Shown here: positions 14,457 through 21,789 of the stretch, piece by piece
How positions within the stretch are numbered: position 1 is the first letter of the stretch
Layout: the number at the start of each line of letters is the position of its first letter
NCBI GenBank assembly: GCA_946183785.1
Contig: CAMHCS010000028.1
Span: 1-35,835 of the forward strand
Direction: 5' to 3'
Origin: an uncultured Selenomonadales bacterium
GTDB taxonomy: Bacteria > Bacillota > Negativicutes > Selenomonadales > Selenomonadaceae
DNA: 35,835 nt
Position numbers and translations under genes: made by a program
The notes under the pieces: generated by a model
Database searches by the model: none
What the model saw: only the letters and a program-made list of their open reading frames with translations
Told to the model about the DNA's origin: nothing

Positions 14457-15661
14457 GCCCGGGCTCTCTGATCGAATTCGATTACAAAGCGCGGGACGCG
14501 AAAGGGCGGGCGATTAAAGGGCGACTCCGCGCGGCGTCGAAAAGAGAAGCCGCAAAACGAATCACAGAGGGCGGCTTGTTCGTATTGCGGCTTCGTCCAG
14601 CGCGCAGGGGGTGGACGATTCCCAGGAGAGCGGATTCCCGCTTCACCGCATTTTTATGCCGCCGCCTCGCGGTGATGATTTCGGCGGGCATAACGATTGG
14701 AGAAGCGCTTCACGTAATTGTCAACCAGGACGCAAAGGGCGGGAACGACGAAATCGTATCCGCCCTTTATCAGGCGGTGACGGACGGGGAGAGACTTTCC
14801 GAAGCGATGGCGCGATTTCCGAATATATTTGCGCCGGGCGTTTCGGCATTGGTGGACGCGGGAGAACGGAGCGGCAGTCTCGATGTTTTGTTGCCCCGCC
14901 TTGCCGACGAACTGGAGGCGGACTATGCGGCGCGGGAAAAGCTTGTGACGTTGATGCTGTATCCCTGCTTCCTTGCCTTTACCGTGACACTGGCGGCGGG
15001 ATTTTTGCTTGCCTTCGTGTTTCCCGTGTTCGTTTCCATGTTTCAGTCGCTTGCAATAGAGCTCCCGCTGCCTACGAGATTGATGTTGGGGCTGTACGAA
15101 TGGCTTGGCGATTACGGCCTTTGGAGTTTGACTGCGATTCTTGTAGCCGCTCTGTTTTTTGCACGATTATATCGGAGAGAGTCGTTTCGCGTCCAAGCCG
15201 ACCGCCTGTTGCTTCGAATTCCGGTGCTTGGAGAACTTGCGGCTTCTGCCGAGCGAATGCGTCTCACAGGGACGCTGGCCGTTCTCCTTGTCAGTGGCGT
15301 CGTCCTCGACCAGGCGTTGGAGATATTGGAAGGCGTCACAGAAAATTCATTTCTGCGGCAAGAACTTCAAAGGGCGCATTCCGAAGTCCAAAAGGGCAAT
15401 CGGCTTTCGGAAGCGCTTCGAGGCGGCGTGCTGTTTCCGACGATGTTGTTGGAGCTTCTTGCGACGGGAGAGGCGACAGGTGAGATGGAGACAATGCTCG
15501 AAAAAATCTCAGCGTTTTGCCGCCTCGATACGGATTCGCGAGCCGAGCGCGTTCGCGAGCTGTTGCCGCCGGTCTCGCTGTTGGTTATCGGCGGCGCGGT
15601 GGGACTCATTATCTTTTCGGCAGTGCTTCCGCTGCTTGACAGCATGACCATGTTTATGTAA
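14453..15661 (+). CDS. pilC: Type IV pilus inner-membrane platform protein, PilC/GspF family (402 aa)
   Basis: Begins with the FDYKARDAKGRAIKGRLRA motif typical of GspF/PilC. It contains the two repeated GspF domains (LAVMISAGITIGEALHVI and LAVLLVSGVVLDQALEIL) and three membrane segments, near residues 165-190, 215-235 and 375-400. It forms the platform that converts ATPase movement into pilin insertion. FIFAPGVSALVDAGERSGSL-type and LLELLATGEATGEMETML segments are also characteristic. The start overlaps the pilT stop (ATGA). The length is normal for the family. Confidence 0.93.
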   Translation: MSPGSLIEFDYKARDAKGRAIKGRLRAASKREAAKRITEGGLFVLRLRPARRGWTIPRRADSRFTAFLCRRLAVMISAGITIGEALHVIVNQDAKGGNDEIVSALYQAVTDGERLSEAMARFPNIFAPGVSALVDAGERSGSLDVLLPRLADELEADYAAREKLVTLMLYPCFLAFTVTLAAGFLLAFVFPVFVSMFQSLAIELPLPTRLMLGLYEWLGDYGLWSLTAILVAALFFARLYRRESFRVQADRLLLRIPVLGELAASAERMRLTGTLAVLLVSGVVLDQALEILEGVTENSFLRQELQRAHSEVQKGNRLSEALRGGVLFPTMLLELLATGEATGEMETMLEKISAFCRLDTDSRAERVRELLPPVSLLVIGGAVGLIIFSAVLPLLDSMTMFM

Positions 15662-15683
15662 TGACAGTTAGGGGGAAAAGACA

Positions 15684-16082
15684 TTGCGTTCATCAGGCAA
15701 AGGCGTTCTTTCAGATCAGCGGGGCTTTTCGCTTTTGGAAATGCTGCTCGTCGTCAGTATTGTTGGTGTGCTGGCAGCTGTGGCGGTACCGCGTTTCAAC
15801 AACGCGATCCTAATGGCGAATACCTCGCGGGTACAGGCCGATTTACAGGTGTTGAACTCCGCCATCGTGATGTATCAGGCGGAAAAGGGAGAATATCCGA
15901 CGGCCGTTTCCGAGCTCGGAGATTACGTGCGGGATATTGGAAATGTGAGGCCTCCCAAGGGAAAGTGCAGCTTGCGGAAAGAAGAGGCCATTGACGTTGA
16001 CGACGCTGCTTATGGAATAGCGGATGGGGAAGCGACCTGTGAGGGGAAAAAACTCAGCGAATTTGGGCGGAAAGAAAATTGA
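15684..16082 (+). CDS. Type IV major pilin-like prepilin (132 aa)
   Basis: Starts with TTG 15684, supported by AGGGGGAAAAG 8 bases upstream; no ATG is available. The leader of 14 residues ends in glycine at the class III prepilin site, RG/FSLLEMLLVVSIVGVLAA, with glutamate at mature position 5 and a hydrophobic helix. The globular part is small and contains two cysteines (KGKCSLR and EATCEGK), which could form the C-terminal disulfide loop of pilins. It also has the GspG-like VQADLQVLNSAIVMYQAEKG and YPTAVSELGDYV. It is the first pilin gene after pilC and probably the main structural subunit. Confidence 0.88.
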   Translation: MRSSGKGVLSDQRGFSLLEMLLVVSIVGVLAAVAVPRFNNAILMANTSRVQADLQVLNSAIVMYQAEKGEYPTAVSELGDYVRDIGNVRPPKGKCSLRKEEAIDVDDAAYGIADGEATCEGKKLSEFGRKEN

Positions 16083-16552
16083 TGGACGGGCGACTGTTTG
16101 AGGGGCTTGTACTGGCAGTGTTCCTTGCGGTTGCAGCAATCGTCGACTACCGCACCGGGTTAATTTTCGACCGGTTGACGTTTTCTATGGCGGTCTGCGC
16201 GACAGGGTTTCGCCTGTATGACGGCGTCGGCACCCTTTCCCTTGTGCTCGGCCTTCTCGCGGGCGGCGCGCCGCTTTTCGCGATTCGCGCGTTGTCAAGC
16301 GGCGGTCTCGGCGGCGGCGATGTGAAATTCGCGGCGGCGGGCGGCCTCTGGCTCGGTTGGCAGGGGGCGCTTCTCTCGCTGGTCCTCGCATCGTGGATTG
16401 GCGGGCTCACAGCGTTTTTCCTGCTTGCCTCCGGCAGGCGGAGCCGACGCGACGAAGTGGCCTTCGGACCGTTCCTCTCGTTCGGGATATGGACCGCCTT
16501 CCTTTTTGGGGAACGGCTGCTTGCGTATTATTGGGAACTTTGCTATGGATAG
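16082..16552 (+). CDS. Prepilin peptidase, catalytic A24 domain only (156 aa)
   Basis: An aspartic membrane protease that cleaves prepilin leaders. The two catalytic aspartates are in IVDYRTGLIFDR and in the GLGGGDVKFAAA motif. Several hydrophobic segments predict about five or six membrane helices. At 156 residues it corresponds only to the peptidase domain; the N-terminal cysteine-rich N-methyltransferase domain of full-length PilD is missing. Either methylation is supplied elsewhere or these pilins are not methylated. The start ATG 16082 overlaps the pilin stop (TGATG). The coding end overlaps the next minor pilin by 8 bases. Confidence 0.88.
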   Translation: MDGRLFEGLVLAVFLAVAAIVDYRTGLIFDRLTFSMAVCATGFRLYDGVGTLSLVLGLLAGGAPLFAIRALSSGGLGGGDVKFAAAGGLWLGWQGALLSLVLASWIGGLTAFFLLASGRRSRRDEVAFGPFLSFGIWTAFLFGERLLAYYWELCYG

Positions 16553-17015
16553 GCGCGGCTATGGCACGGCAGAGCTTCTGGTCGCGCTTTTTTTGCTGTC
16601 CGTCATAGCCGCGGCCGCCATTCCGCGCTTTACCGACCTGGGGAAAGCCATGCGCCTCGACGCCGAGGCTGGGCGCCTTGCGGCCGAATTGATACAGTAC
16701 CGGGAAATGATAATGACGCGGCAGCCGCCCCATCAGGATTTCTCGGGCGTCTCTTCCGAGGTGGAGCCTGAGTTTGACTTGTCCTCGAAAGGGTACAGAA
16801 TCATGAAGACGAAAATGGAAGCGCTTTCGCCGATACATAAATTTCCGGATGGGATGACGGTGTCATGGAGCGGTGGAAAAAAAGGCAAAGTGTCCTTTCT
16901 GATGACGGGCAACGCGCAGCCGATGACCATCTATCTGAGTTTAGGCAAGGAGGTGCGCCATGTCATTATCGACAGAGTCGGGCGGGTGCGCGTATCGATT
17001 ACGCCGCCGGACTGA
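16545..17015 (+). CDS. Minor pilin / pseudopilin, GspH-like (156 aa)
   Basis: ATG 16545 is chosen because it places the prepilin signal at the N-terminus: MDRRG/YGTAELLVALFLLSV with glutamate at mature position 5. The longer upstream frame overlaps the peptidase gene. The mature part is predicted to be beta-rich (GMTVSWSGGKKGKVSFLM, MTIYLSLGKEVRHVII), as in GspH/FimT minor pilins that prime or cap pilus assembly. It overlaps its neighbours on both sides, a mark of tight coupling. Confidence 0.8.
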   Translation: MDRRGYGTAELLVALFLLSVIAAAAIPRFTDLGKAMRLDAEAGRLAAELIQYREMIMTRQPPHQDFSGVSSEVEPEFDLSSKGYRIMKTKMEALSPIHKFPDGMTVSWSGGKKGKVSFLMTGNAQPMTIYLSLGKEVRHVIIDRVGRVRVSITPPD

Positions 17016-17376
17016 CGAGAGGGGGTTTTTCTTGGTCGAAGTGCTCGTGCTGTCCTTCCTTCTGCTTGCCTGCTCCTCGTTCGCTCTGGTGTATCGGTCG
17101 CTTTCCCGCAATCGCGTCGAGACGGCGATGGCAATAACGGCGGCGTATCTTGCGCAGGAGCAGTTTGCGTTGATCGAGGCACAACCCTCTTCGTACATTC
17201 ATAAGCCCGGGGCGTTGTCCATGACGAAAAACGACACGCGGTTTGAGATGTTGTCTTCTCTTTCGCCGCATGCCGCGTCCACCGACCTCATGGAGGCTGA
17301 AGTACGCGTCCGATGGCAGGCGAACGGACACGAGCGCGAAGCCTCGTATCGAAAGCTCGTGACTTATCATGAATAG
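16960..17376 (+). CDS. Minor pilin, GspI/PilV-like (138 aa)
   Basis: Begins inside the end of the previous gene, with an ideal AAGGAGGTG ribosome binding site before ATG 16960. A 22-residue leader (MSLSTESGGCAYRLRRRTDE) ends at RG/FFLVEVLVLSFLLLACS, a clear class III prepilin site with glutamate at position 5. The remaining 95 residues contain AYLAQEQFALIEAQ, typical of GspI/PilV proteins. It probably forms the pilus tip with the next two gene products. Confidence 0.8.
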   Translation: MSLSTESGGCAYRLRRRTDERGFFLVEVLVLSFLLLACSSFALVYRSLSRNRVETAMAITAAYLAQEQFALIEAQPSSYIHKPGALSMTKNDTRFEMLSSLSPHAASTDLMEAEVRVRWQANGHEREASYRKLVTYHE

Positions 17377-17866
17377 GAAGAGCGACTGCGAAAACGAGAA
17401 AGGCGCGGGGCTTTTGGAACTCGTAGCGGCCATGCCGCTGATAGCGATCCTATTCGCGGGAATCGGCACGGCGTTCGCGTATGGCTTTCATGCGTATATA
17501 TGCCTGTTGAGCGATTGGACGCTTCAAGAGCAGGTGGGGTACGCGATGGAGTGCATGACGGCCGACCTTCGATATGCGGAGGACGTGAAAATCGACGACG
17601 GGAAGCTTCGCGTCTTCTGTCGCGCGGCCGGCGGCCCCGCGGAATGGGTAAGATATGAAAAGACGCGAGAAACCTCTGCGCGTATAATGAAAGACGGTCA
17701 GCCGCTGACGGGACAGAGTACAATGGGCACAATCACAATAGAGCGTTTCGAAATAGAAATACCCTTCGAGCGGACGGTAGTTATCCATCTCGCAGGGAAA
17801 AACCAGTTGACGGATCAGACATACGAGCTGGAGACGGCGGTCACATGGACGGGGAAAAACACATGA
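17369..17866 (+). CDS. Minor pilin, GspJ/PilW-like (165 aa)
   Basis: Prepilin signal KG/AGLLELVAAMPLIAILFAG with glutamate at mature position 5; the residue after the cleavage site is alanine in place of phenylalanine. The sequence MECMTADLRYAEDVKI is typical of GspJ/PilW minor pilins (MxxDLRxA pattern), followed by a beta-rich domain. The ATG overlaps the preceding stop by 8 bases, and the end overlaps the next start. Confidence 0.78.
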   Translation: MNRKSDCENEKGAGLLELVAAMPLIAILFAGIGTAFAYGFHAYICLLSDWTLQEQVGYAMECMTADLRYAEDVKIDDGKLRVFCRAAGGPAEWVRYEKTRETSARIMKDGQPLTGQSTMGTITIERFEIEIPFERTVVIHLAGKNQLTDQTYELETAVTWTGKNT

Positions 17867-18285
17867 AGCGACAACACAGACTTGGCGAGCGCGGCGTATT
17901 CTCGATTTTCGGCGTTTGCGCGTTGGGAATACTGACGCTTCTCACTGTGACGATTTACGCGGTAAGCATGAGCCATACGGCTTCGGCGCGTCGCTTTTTG
18001 GAGCGGGGAGCGCTCCGCAACACGGCGGAGGACGGCGTGCGGCTCGCGGTTTCGCGCCTCAATACGGAACCGGCGACGGCGGACGAGGTAAAGAACGCAA
18101 CGGCGAAGCATGTGAAACTGTTTGACGGAGTTTCCGGAGACGCGAAATATACGGTCTACGCACGGAAAAAGGACGGGAAGATCTTACTGCTGAGCGTAGG
18201 GCAAAAAGGCGAGGAGCGTGCACGCGCCGTCGGCGTGGCTATAGAAAAGGACGGAAAATATTTAATTGAGCATTGGGAACGATGA
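17863..18285 (+). CDS. PilX/GspK-like minor pilus component (140 aa)
   Basis: ATG 17863 overlaps the previous stop (ATGA); another in-frame ATG lies at 17845. After a basic leader comes ERGVFSIFGVCALGILTLLTVTIYA, a single N-terminal hydrophobic helix without the glutamate at position 5, as in PilX and GspK. The rest, SHTASARRFLERGALRNTAEDGVRLAV, resembles the helical stretch after the membrane segment in PilX proteins. It is the last gene of the pilus operon; no strong plus-strand terminator follows. Confidence 0.65.
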   Translation: MKRQHRLGERGVFSIFGVCALGILTLLTVTIYAVSMSHTASARRFLERGALRNTAEDGVRLAVSRLNTEPATADEVKNATAKHVKLFDGVSGDAKYTVYARKKDGKILLLSVGQKGEERARAVGVAIEKDGKYLIEHWER

Positions 18286-18419
18286 TCGCGTGGGATTGGC
18301 AATCCGACATTTCGCCTCATCCCGGTAATGACCATGATTCCAACATTCCATCTCACTGCTGACGGCAATTCCTGAATCTGATTCAGCTATGCGATTCATA
18401 TGCGGCTGAATACAAAAAA

Positions 18420-18445
18420 GGCTTCCGGAGATTTCCCCGGAAGCC
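18420..18445 (-). terminator. Terminator of the tRNA-Thr gene
   Basis: GGCTTCCGG pairs with CCGGAAGCC (9 bp perfect, 8-base loop). On the minus strand it is followed by TTTTTTGT, directly after the tRNA. It may also slow plus-strand readthrough from the pilus operon. Confidence 0.8.
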
Positions 18446-18457
18446 TCACTATTCTTA

Positions 18458-18533
18458 TGGAGCTAGCTATAGGACTTGAACCTACGACCTGCTCATTACG
18501 AATGAGCTGCTCTACCAACTGAGCTAAGCTAGC
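18458..18533 (-). tRNA. tRNA-Thr (anticodon CGT)
   Basis: The minus strand folds as a full 76-base cloverleaf. The acceptor stem GCTAGCT pairs with AGCTAGC and is followed by T and an encoded CCA. The D-arm contains AGCTCAGTTGGTAGAGC. The anticodon arm is GCTCA-TTCGTAA-TGAGC with anticodon CGT, reading ACG. The T-arm contains GGTTCAAGTCC. It has its own promoter and terminator. Confidence 0.95.
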
Positions 18534-18539
18534 ATGACT

Positions 18540-18579
18540 GACAAGAGATAGTATAGCCCAGAATTCTCTTGTCTGTCAA
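18540..18579 (-). promoter_or_regulatory. tRNA-Thr promoter overlapped by an inverted repeat
   Basis: On the minus strand TTGACA (18579-18574) and TATACT (18555-18550) are separated by 18 bases, about 17 bases before the tRNA 5' end. A perfect 9-bp inverted repeat, GACAAGAGA (18540-18548) and TCTCTTGTC (18565-18573), brackets the -10 box. Confidence 0.8.
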
Positions 18580-18600
18580 TAGTTTAGCGAAAATTTCTTC

Positions 18601-19113
18601 TCACAGACTTTCGAGAACTTCGGAGGCCGACTGCCTCATGTCCTTGAACGGAAATTTTCTCGTCTCTTCGCCCGTGGACTTGCAGGAAACCTGCTTGCCT
18701 TTATTCATGCAGCAAAAAGACTCGATTCGGTCGAGGCGTTTCCTTTCTCCCCGCGCGTTTAGCCGCGCCTCAAAACCCGCCGCTTCAATCATCGAAACGG
18801 CGTCCTCCAAGACACGGCAGAACTCGCTTTGAAAATCCGACGAGCCCGGCGTCGTCTCATAACAGAAAAACCTAAGATCGACGCTGAGCAGGCCGCGCTC
18901 CATCGTGAGCTTTAAGCCTGGAAAAAGAGTCTCCAACGGAGCCAATGCCGCCAGCGCGCCGGTGGCGCGCACCTCATCCTCCATCACGTCCGTCATACCG
19001 GGGCGAGTGACCAAAAGCTCACCCCGCAGGGTGACACGGTCGTCACGAAGCGCTGCCGCAACTTGCCGCCGAATCACACGCCCGCCTGCTTTGACAGTTT
19101 CCGCAAACGTCAT
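18601..19113 (-). CDS. Hypothetical cytosolic protein (170 aa)
   Basis: ATG 19113 has GAGGCGAG upstream. The sequence opens MTFAETVKAGGRVIRRQVAA and alternates short basic helices with beta-like segments (VTLRGELLVTRPGM, GLLSVDLRFFCYET). There is no signal peptide or membrane segment. Four cysteines (one pair adjacent, FCCMNKGKQVSC) could bind metal, but no known finger pattern is seen. It starts 15 bases after the zinc-ribbon membrane gene to its right and is likely cotranscribed and functionally linked. Function unknown. Confidence 0.65.
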   Translation of the reverse strand: MTFAETVKAGGRVIRRQVAAALRDDRVTLRGELLVTRPGMTDVMEDEVRATGALAALAPLETLFPGLKLTMERGLLSVDLRFFCYETTPGSSDFQSEFCRVLEDAVSMIEAAGFEARLNARGERKRLDRIESFCCMNKGKQVSCKSTGEETRKFPFKDMRQSASEVLESL

Positions 19114-19128
19114 ACCACTCGCCTCGCT

Positions 19129-19515
19129 TCACACCCACGAAACTTCTTCACCGCAACGGGAGCAGAACTTGTCCTCTGCCCTGAGCGACTCCCCGCAGGA
19201 CGGGCAATGCCGCACCTCCGCCAACGCGCCCGTCGCCTGCACCGCGCCGCCGATGCGGCCCTCCATCTGGCCAAAACGAGCTTCCGTGATTTTTTCGTCA
19301 GCCGCCACACGATCGCGAAGCTGCTCCTGTCCCATACGAAGTTCCGCCACGTCTCGTTCAATCGACTTGTCAGACATCATCGCAAGCACGATGCCGACGA
19401 TGATCGGGCTGAACAACGCCGCCGCAAGACCCCATTTCCATTGGCTGCGCCCTTTTTTGTCCGCGTAATAACCGATACCAGCGCAGCAGAGGATCCAAAA
19501 AGCAAATTCCATCAT
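19129..19515 (-). CDS. Membrane protein with a C-terminal zinc ribbon (about 128 aa)
   Basis: An N-terminal membrane segment (FAFWILCCAGIGYYA) is followed by a second hydrophobic stretch (GLAAALFSPIIVGIVLAMM). A charged helical region follows, and the C-terminal zinc ribbon is CPSCGESLRAEDKFCSRCGE, with two CxxC pairs. Zinc-ribbon tails like this occur in many small bacterial membrane proteins of unknown role. Several ATGs lie close together (19521, 19515, 19512); the AAAGGGTGAT site best fits 19515. It lies directly upstream of the 170-aa gene in the same direction. Confidence 0.7.
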   Translation of the reverse strand: MMEFAFWILCCAGIGYYADKKGRSQWKWGLAAALFSPIIVGIVLAMMSDKSIERDVAELRMGQEQLRDRVAADEKITEARFGQMEGRIGGAVQATGALAEVRHCPSCGESLRAEDKFCSRCGEEVSWV

Positions 19516-19721
19516 CTTCATCACCCTTTCCTTATTCAATCCAGCGAATCCTTTTCGCCCTGCTCACGGTTATTATATGTTGCCTTCGACAAAAAGGCAA
19601 TGAGGTACGGCACGTTTTCACCGTTTTATAAACGTTCTCTAATCCATTTTTCATGTGGCGCGCTATTCCTATCCGACGCGCTTTCTGGTATACTATGAAA
19701 GAATCGGAAAGGAAGAGTGTC

Positions 19722-20138
19722 ATGAGTGAAACGGAAAGGGAAATTTCGACGCCCCACGGCGAGGATCAAACCCTCAAGATGGATCTCCTTGCCATGATCC
19801 ACAGTGCGGAAAACCCCTTTGACATCATCTACCATATCGCAAACTATCTCGAAAAAAAATCGAACGAAGCAGGTTACGCGCAAATCGTGCTGCAGAATAT
19901 GCGAACGATATACGGCGTCGTACTCGGTGAGCAAAAGCTCCTGACCGATGAAATAAAAGATGTGGAAACACGGTTGGCGCGAATTAAGAACGTATTGGAA
20001 ACTGCGGATCTGACCGAGGAAGAAGCGTCCCGCGCAAATTTTGCCGTCGCATTACATCAGAAAAACATTAAACGGCTGAATACGCGGCTTCTTGAGCTGC
20101 AGGCCAATAACGAATCCCTGTACTTCGTAAAAAAGTAA
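19722..20138 (+). CDS. Hypothetical helical protein (138 aa)
   Basis: ATG 19722 follows GGAAAGGAAGAG; an upstream ATG at 19695 lies in the promoter region, where TATACT (19688-19693) is a candidate -10. The protein is acidic and helical throughout (DLLAMIHSAENPFDIIYHIA, KLLTDEIKDVETRLARIKNV) with a likely C-terminal coiled coil (KNIKRLNTRLLELQAN). There is no membrane segment or known motif. It is a single-gene unit with its own terminator. Confidence 0.75.
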   Translation: MSETEREISTPHGEDQTLKMDLLAMIHSAENPFDIIYHIANYLEKKSNEAGYAQIVLQNMRTIYGVVLGEQKLLTDEIKDVETRLARIKNVLETADLTEEEASRANFAVALHQKNIKRLNTRLLELQANNESLYFVKK

Positions 20139-20149
20139 CAAAGATGCAG

Positions 20150-20181
20150 AAAAGCGGAAGTCTCCGTCGACTTCCGCTTTT
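20150..20181. terminator. Bidirectional terminator between convergent genes
   Basis: AAAAGCGGAAGT pairs perfectly with ACTTCCGCTTTT (12 bp, 8-base loop), with T-rich tails on both strands. It serves the gene ending at 20138 and the oxidoreductase ending at 20192. Confidence 0.9.
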
Positions 20182-20191
20182 AGTTTTCCCG

Positions 20192-21424
20192 TTATTCTTC
20201 CCGCGCCTTTGCCCGAAGATACTCGCTCATGGCCTCGGCTACGTGTCTTGCGTTCTTGACAGCTTGTACCACATTCCACGGTCCGAGTGTCACGTCGCCG
20301 CCCGCGAACACGCCCAATCGCGTCGTCCTTCCGTTCTCATCGACCTCCAAAAGTCCCCGCTCATTACTGTCAAGGCCGATGGTGGTGCTGGACAGTTTGT
20401 CTTTCGCCCGCTGGCTGACCGCGATGATTGTACTGTCCGCCGCCGAAATGGCTGGCTCCCTCCGGGAAACGATTTCTCCCGCTTCGTTGTAGACGCGGCG
20501 CACGAAAAGCGGCCCTTCGTCGGTGATGGCGAGAGTCTCCACGCCGTAGGCGATCTCCACGCCGTCGGCCAGCGTATACTCCACTTCCCGCTTGCTGGCG
20601 GTCACTTTGTTGTCCCGGGAATAAATGGTGACGTAGCGGCTGCCATGCCGGATGACTGTGCGCGCCACGTCCATCGCGGAGTTGCCCGCGCCGATGATTG
20701 CCACCGTGTCGCCCAGCTCGTAGGCGTCTGGATTTTGCAGGTAATCAACGGCGTAATGGACGTTGCCGAGGCTCTCCCCCTTGACGCCGAGCCTGCGCGC
20801 TCGCCAGGTGCCGACGCCAATAAACACCGCATCGAAGCCGTCGTCGAATAGGTCGTCGATGCGAAGCGCGCCGCCGATGGTGGTATTCGGACGAATATGG
20901 ACGCCCAGCGCCCGGAGTTTCTTCTCATAGCGATCCAGTATCTTCTTCGGCAGACGGAACTCGGGGATGCCGTAGCGGAGCATGCCGCCAATCTTGTCTT
21001 TCCGTTCAAAGACGGTGACGTTGTAACCCTCCCGCGCCAGACGGACCGCCACGGTCAACCCCGCGGGGCCGCTGCCGATGACAGCGACCTTCTGCCCCTT
21101 GTCCGGCTCCCGCGTCGCCACGAGGCGGTCAAGATACGCGTCGGAAATGTAATGCTCTATGCTGGAGATCTGTACCGGGCTGCCCGATTCCTTCCCCTGA
21201 ATGCAATGCCCTTCGCACTGCCCCTCATGATCGCAGACCAGCGAGCAAAAAACGCTCATCGGGTTATTGTCGAAAAGCATCGTGCCAGCCTCGTTCAGAT
21301 TGCCTTCGAGAAACAGCTTGATCATTTCGGGAATATTCGTTTTCACCGGGCAGCCGTCCTCACGGCACGTCGGCTCGCTGCATTGCAGGCAGCGCCGCGC
21401 TTCGCGGATAACATGGATTGCCAT
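20192..21424 (-). CDS. GltD-like NAD(P)-dependent flavoprotein oxidoreductase (410 aa)
   Basis: The N-terminal domain carries two cysteine clusters, [17 protein letters not shown] and [15 protein letters not shown], which bind [4Fe-4S] centres in glutamate synthase small subunit and related proteins. An FAD-binding loop ([19 protein letters not shown]) follows, then [17 protein letters not shown], a second nucleotide-binding loop ([15 protein letters not shown]), and [20 protein letters not shown] near the end. At 410 residues it lacks extra modules. No glutamate synthase large subunit or NfnA partner is adjacent. It may act as a stand-alone NAD(P)H oxidoreductase or with a distant partner. 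ATG 21424 follows GAGGTGAGG. Confidence 0.88.
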   Translation of the reverse strand: MAIHVIREARRCLQCSEPTCREDGCPVKTNIPEMIKLFLEGNLNEAGTMLFDNNPMSVFCSLVCDHEGQCEGHCIQGKESGSPVQISSIEHYISDAYLDRLVATREPDKGQKVAVIGSGPAGLTVAVRLAREGYNVTVFERKDKIGGMLRYGIPEFRLPKKILDRYEKKLRALGVHIRPNTTIGGALRIDDLFDDGFDAVFIGVGTWRARRLGVKGESLGNVHYAVDYLQNPDAYELGDTVAIIGAGNSAMDVARTVIRHGSRYVTIYSRDNKVTASKREVEYTLADGVEIAYGVETLAITDEGPLFVRRVYNEAGEIVSRREPAISAADSTIIAVSQRAKDKLSSTTIGLDSNERGLLEVDENGRTTRLGVFAGGDVTLGPWNVVQAVKNARHVAEAMSEYLRAKAREE

Positions 21425-21498
21425 TTCCTCACCTCATCGTGAATATTGGATTATGTTTTATTTAGTGTACCATAAGTTTTCCGTTTTGCCTATCGTCC

Positions 21499-21527
21499 TT
21501 GTAACTGCAAAATTTAAATGCTATAAT
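21499..21527 (+). promoter_or_regulatory. Promoter of type I toxin locus A
   Basis: TTGTAA (21499-21504) and TATAAT (21522-21527) with a 17-base spacer, 65 bases before the 22-codon toxin ORF. Confidence 0.8.
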
Positions 21528-21592
21528 CGCAGTGAAAGGTGCAAGCCACACGGCAGGCGGTCAAATCACGCCCCTGAAAGGGGGCGAAGCCG

Positions 21593-21661
21593 ATGACGAA
21601 ATACGATTTTTTCGTGCTGATTTTTATCTTCGCGTTATGCGTAATCGCTCTGAAAGCATGA
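21593..21661 (+). CDS. Holin-like small membrane toxin, locus A (22 aa)
   Basis: A 22-codon ORF begins MTKYDFFVLIFIFALCVI and ends with a short basic tail, the shape of the TxpA/holin-like type I toxins found throughout Firmicutes: a few N-terminal polar residues followed by one membrane helix. Such peptides damage the membrane when overproduced. The ribosome binding site AAGGGGG lies in a hairpin (CGCCCC 21569-21574 with GGGGCG 21581-21586), as expected for a toxin mRNA whose translation is restrained. A strong promoter precedes it, and a converging promoter on the minus strand makes a likely antisense RNA (21666-21755). Family membership is inferred from the pattern. Confidence 0.75.
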   Translation: MTKYDFFVLIFIFALCVIALKA

Positions 21662-21755
21662 GAAAAGCCGCCCTCCAGTTCCCACGCTGAGGCGGCTAAT
21701 CTCTAGTCCGTTGATGTATCGGGGCTGACCGTTTGTCGGCGAGCACCTTTCTTTG
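21661..21755 (-). ncRNA. Candidate antisense antitoxin RNA, locus A (about 95 nt)
   Basis: It would start near 21755 from the promoter at 21761-21789 and end at the hairpin AGCCGCC (21666-21672)/GGCGGCT (21691-21697), followed on the minus strand by TTTTC. It converges on the toxin gene and would pair with the 3' untranslated part of its mRNA, as in TxpA/RatA loci. The start and end are predicted from the promoter and hairpin, not measured. Confidence 0.6.
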
Positions 21756-21760
21756 TGTTT

Positions 21761-21789
21761 ATTATATCCCGTTTTCTCGATTTCGTCAA
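21761..21789 (-). promoter_or_regulatory. Promoter of the locus A antisense RNA
   Basis: TTGACG (21789-21784) and a perfect TATAAT (21766-21761) with a 17-base spacer on the minus strand. It is stronger than the toxin promoter, as expected for an antitoxin RNA. Confidence 0.85.

Noticed and set aside
18458..18533. tRNA-Thr as the attachment site of the integrase
   Set aside because: It lies 9.5 kb from the integrase, beyond the whole pilus operon, and no second copy of its 3' end was seen near the integrase.
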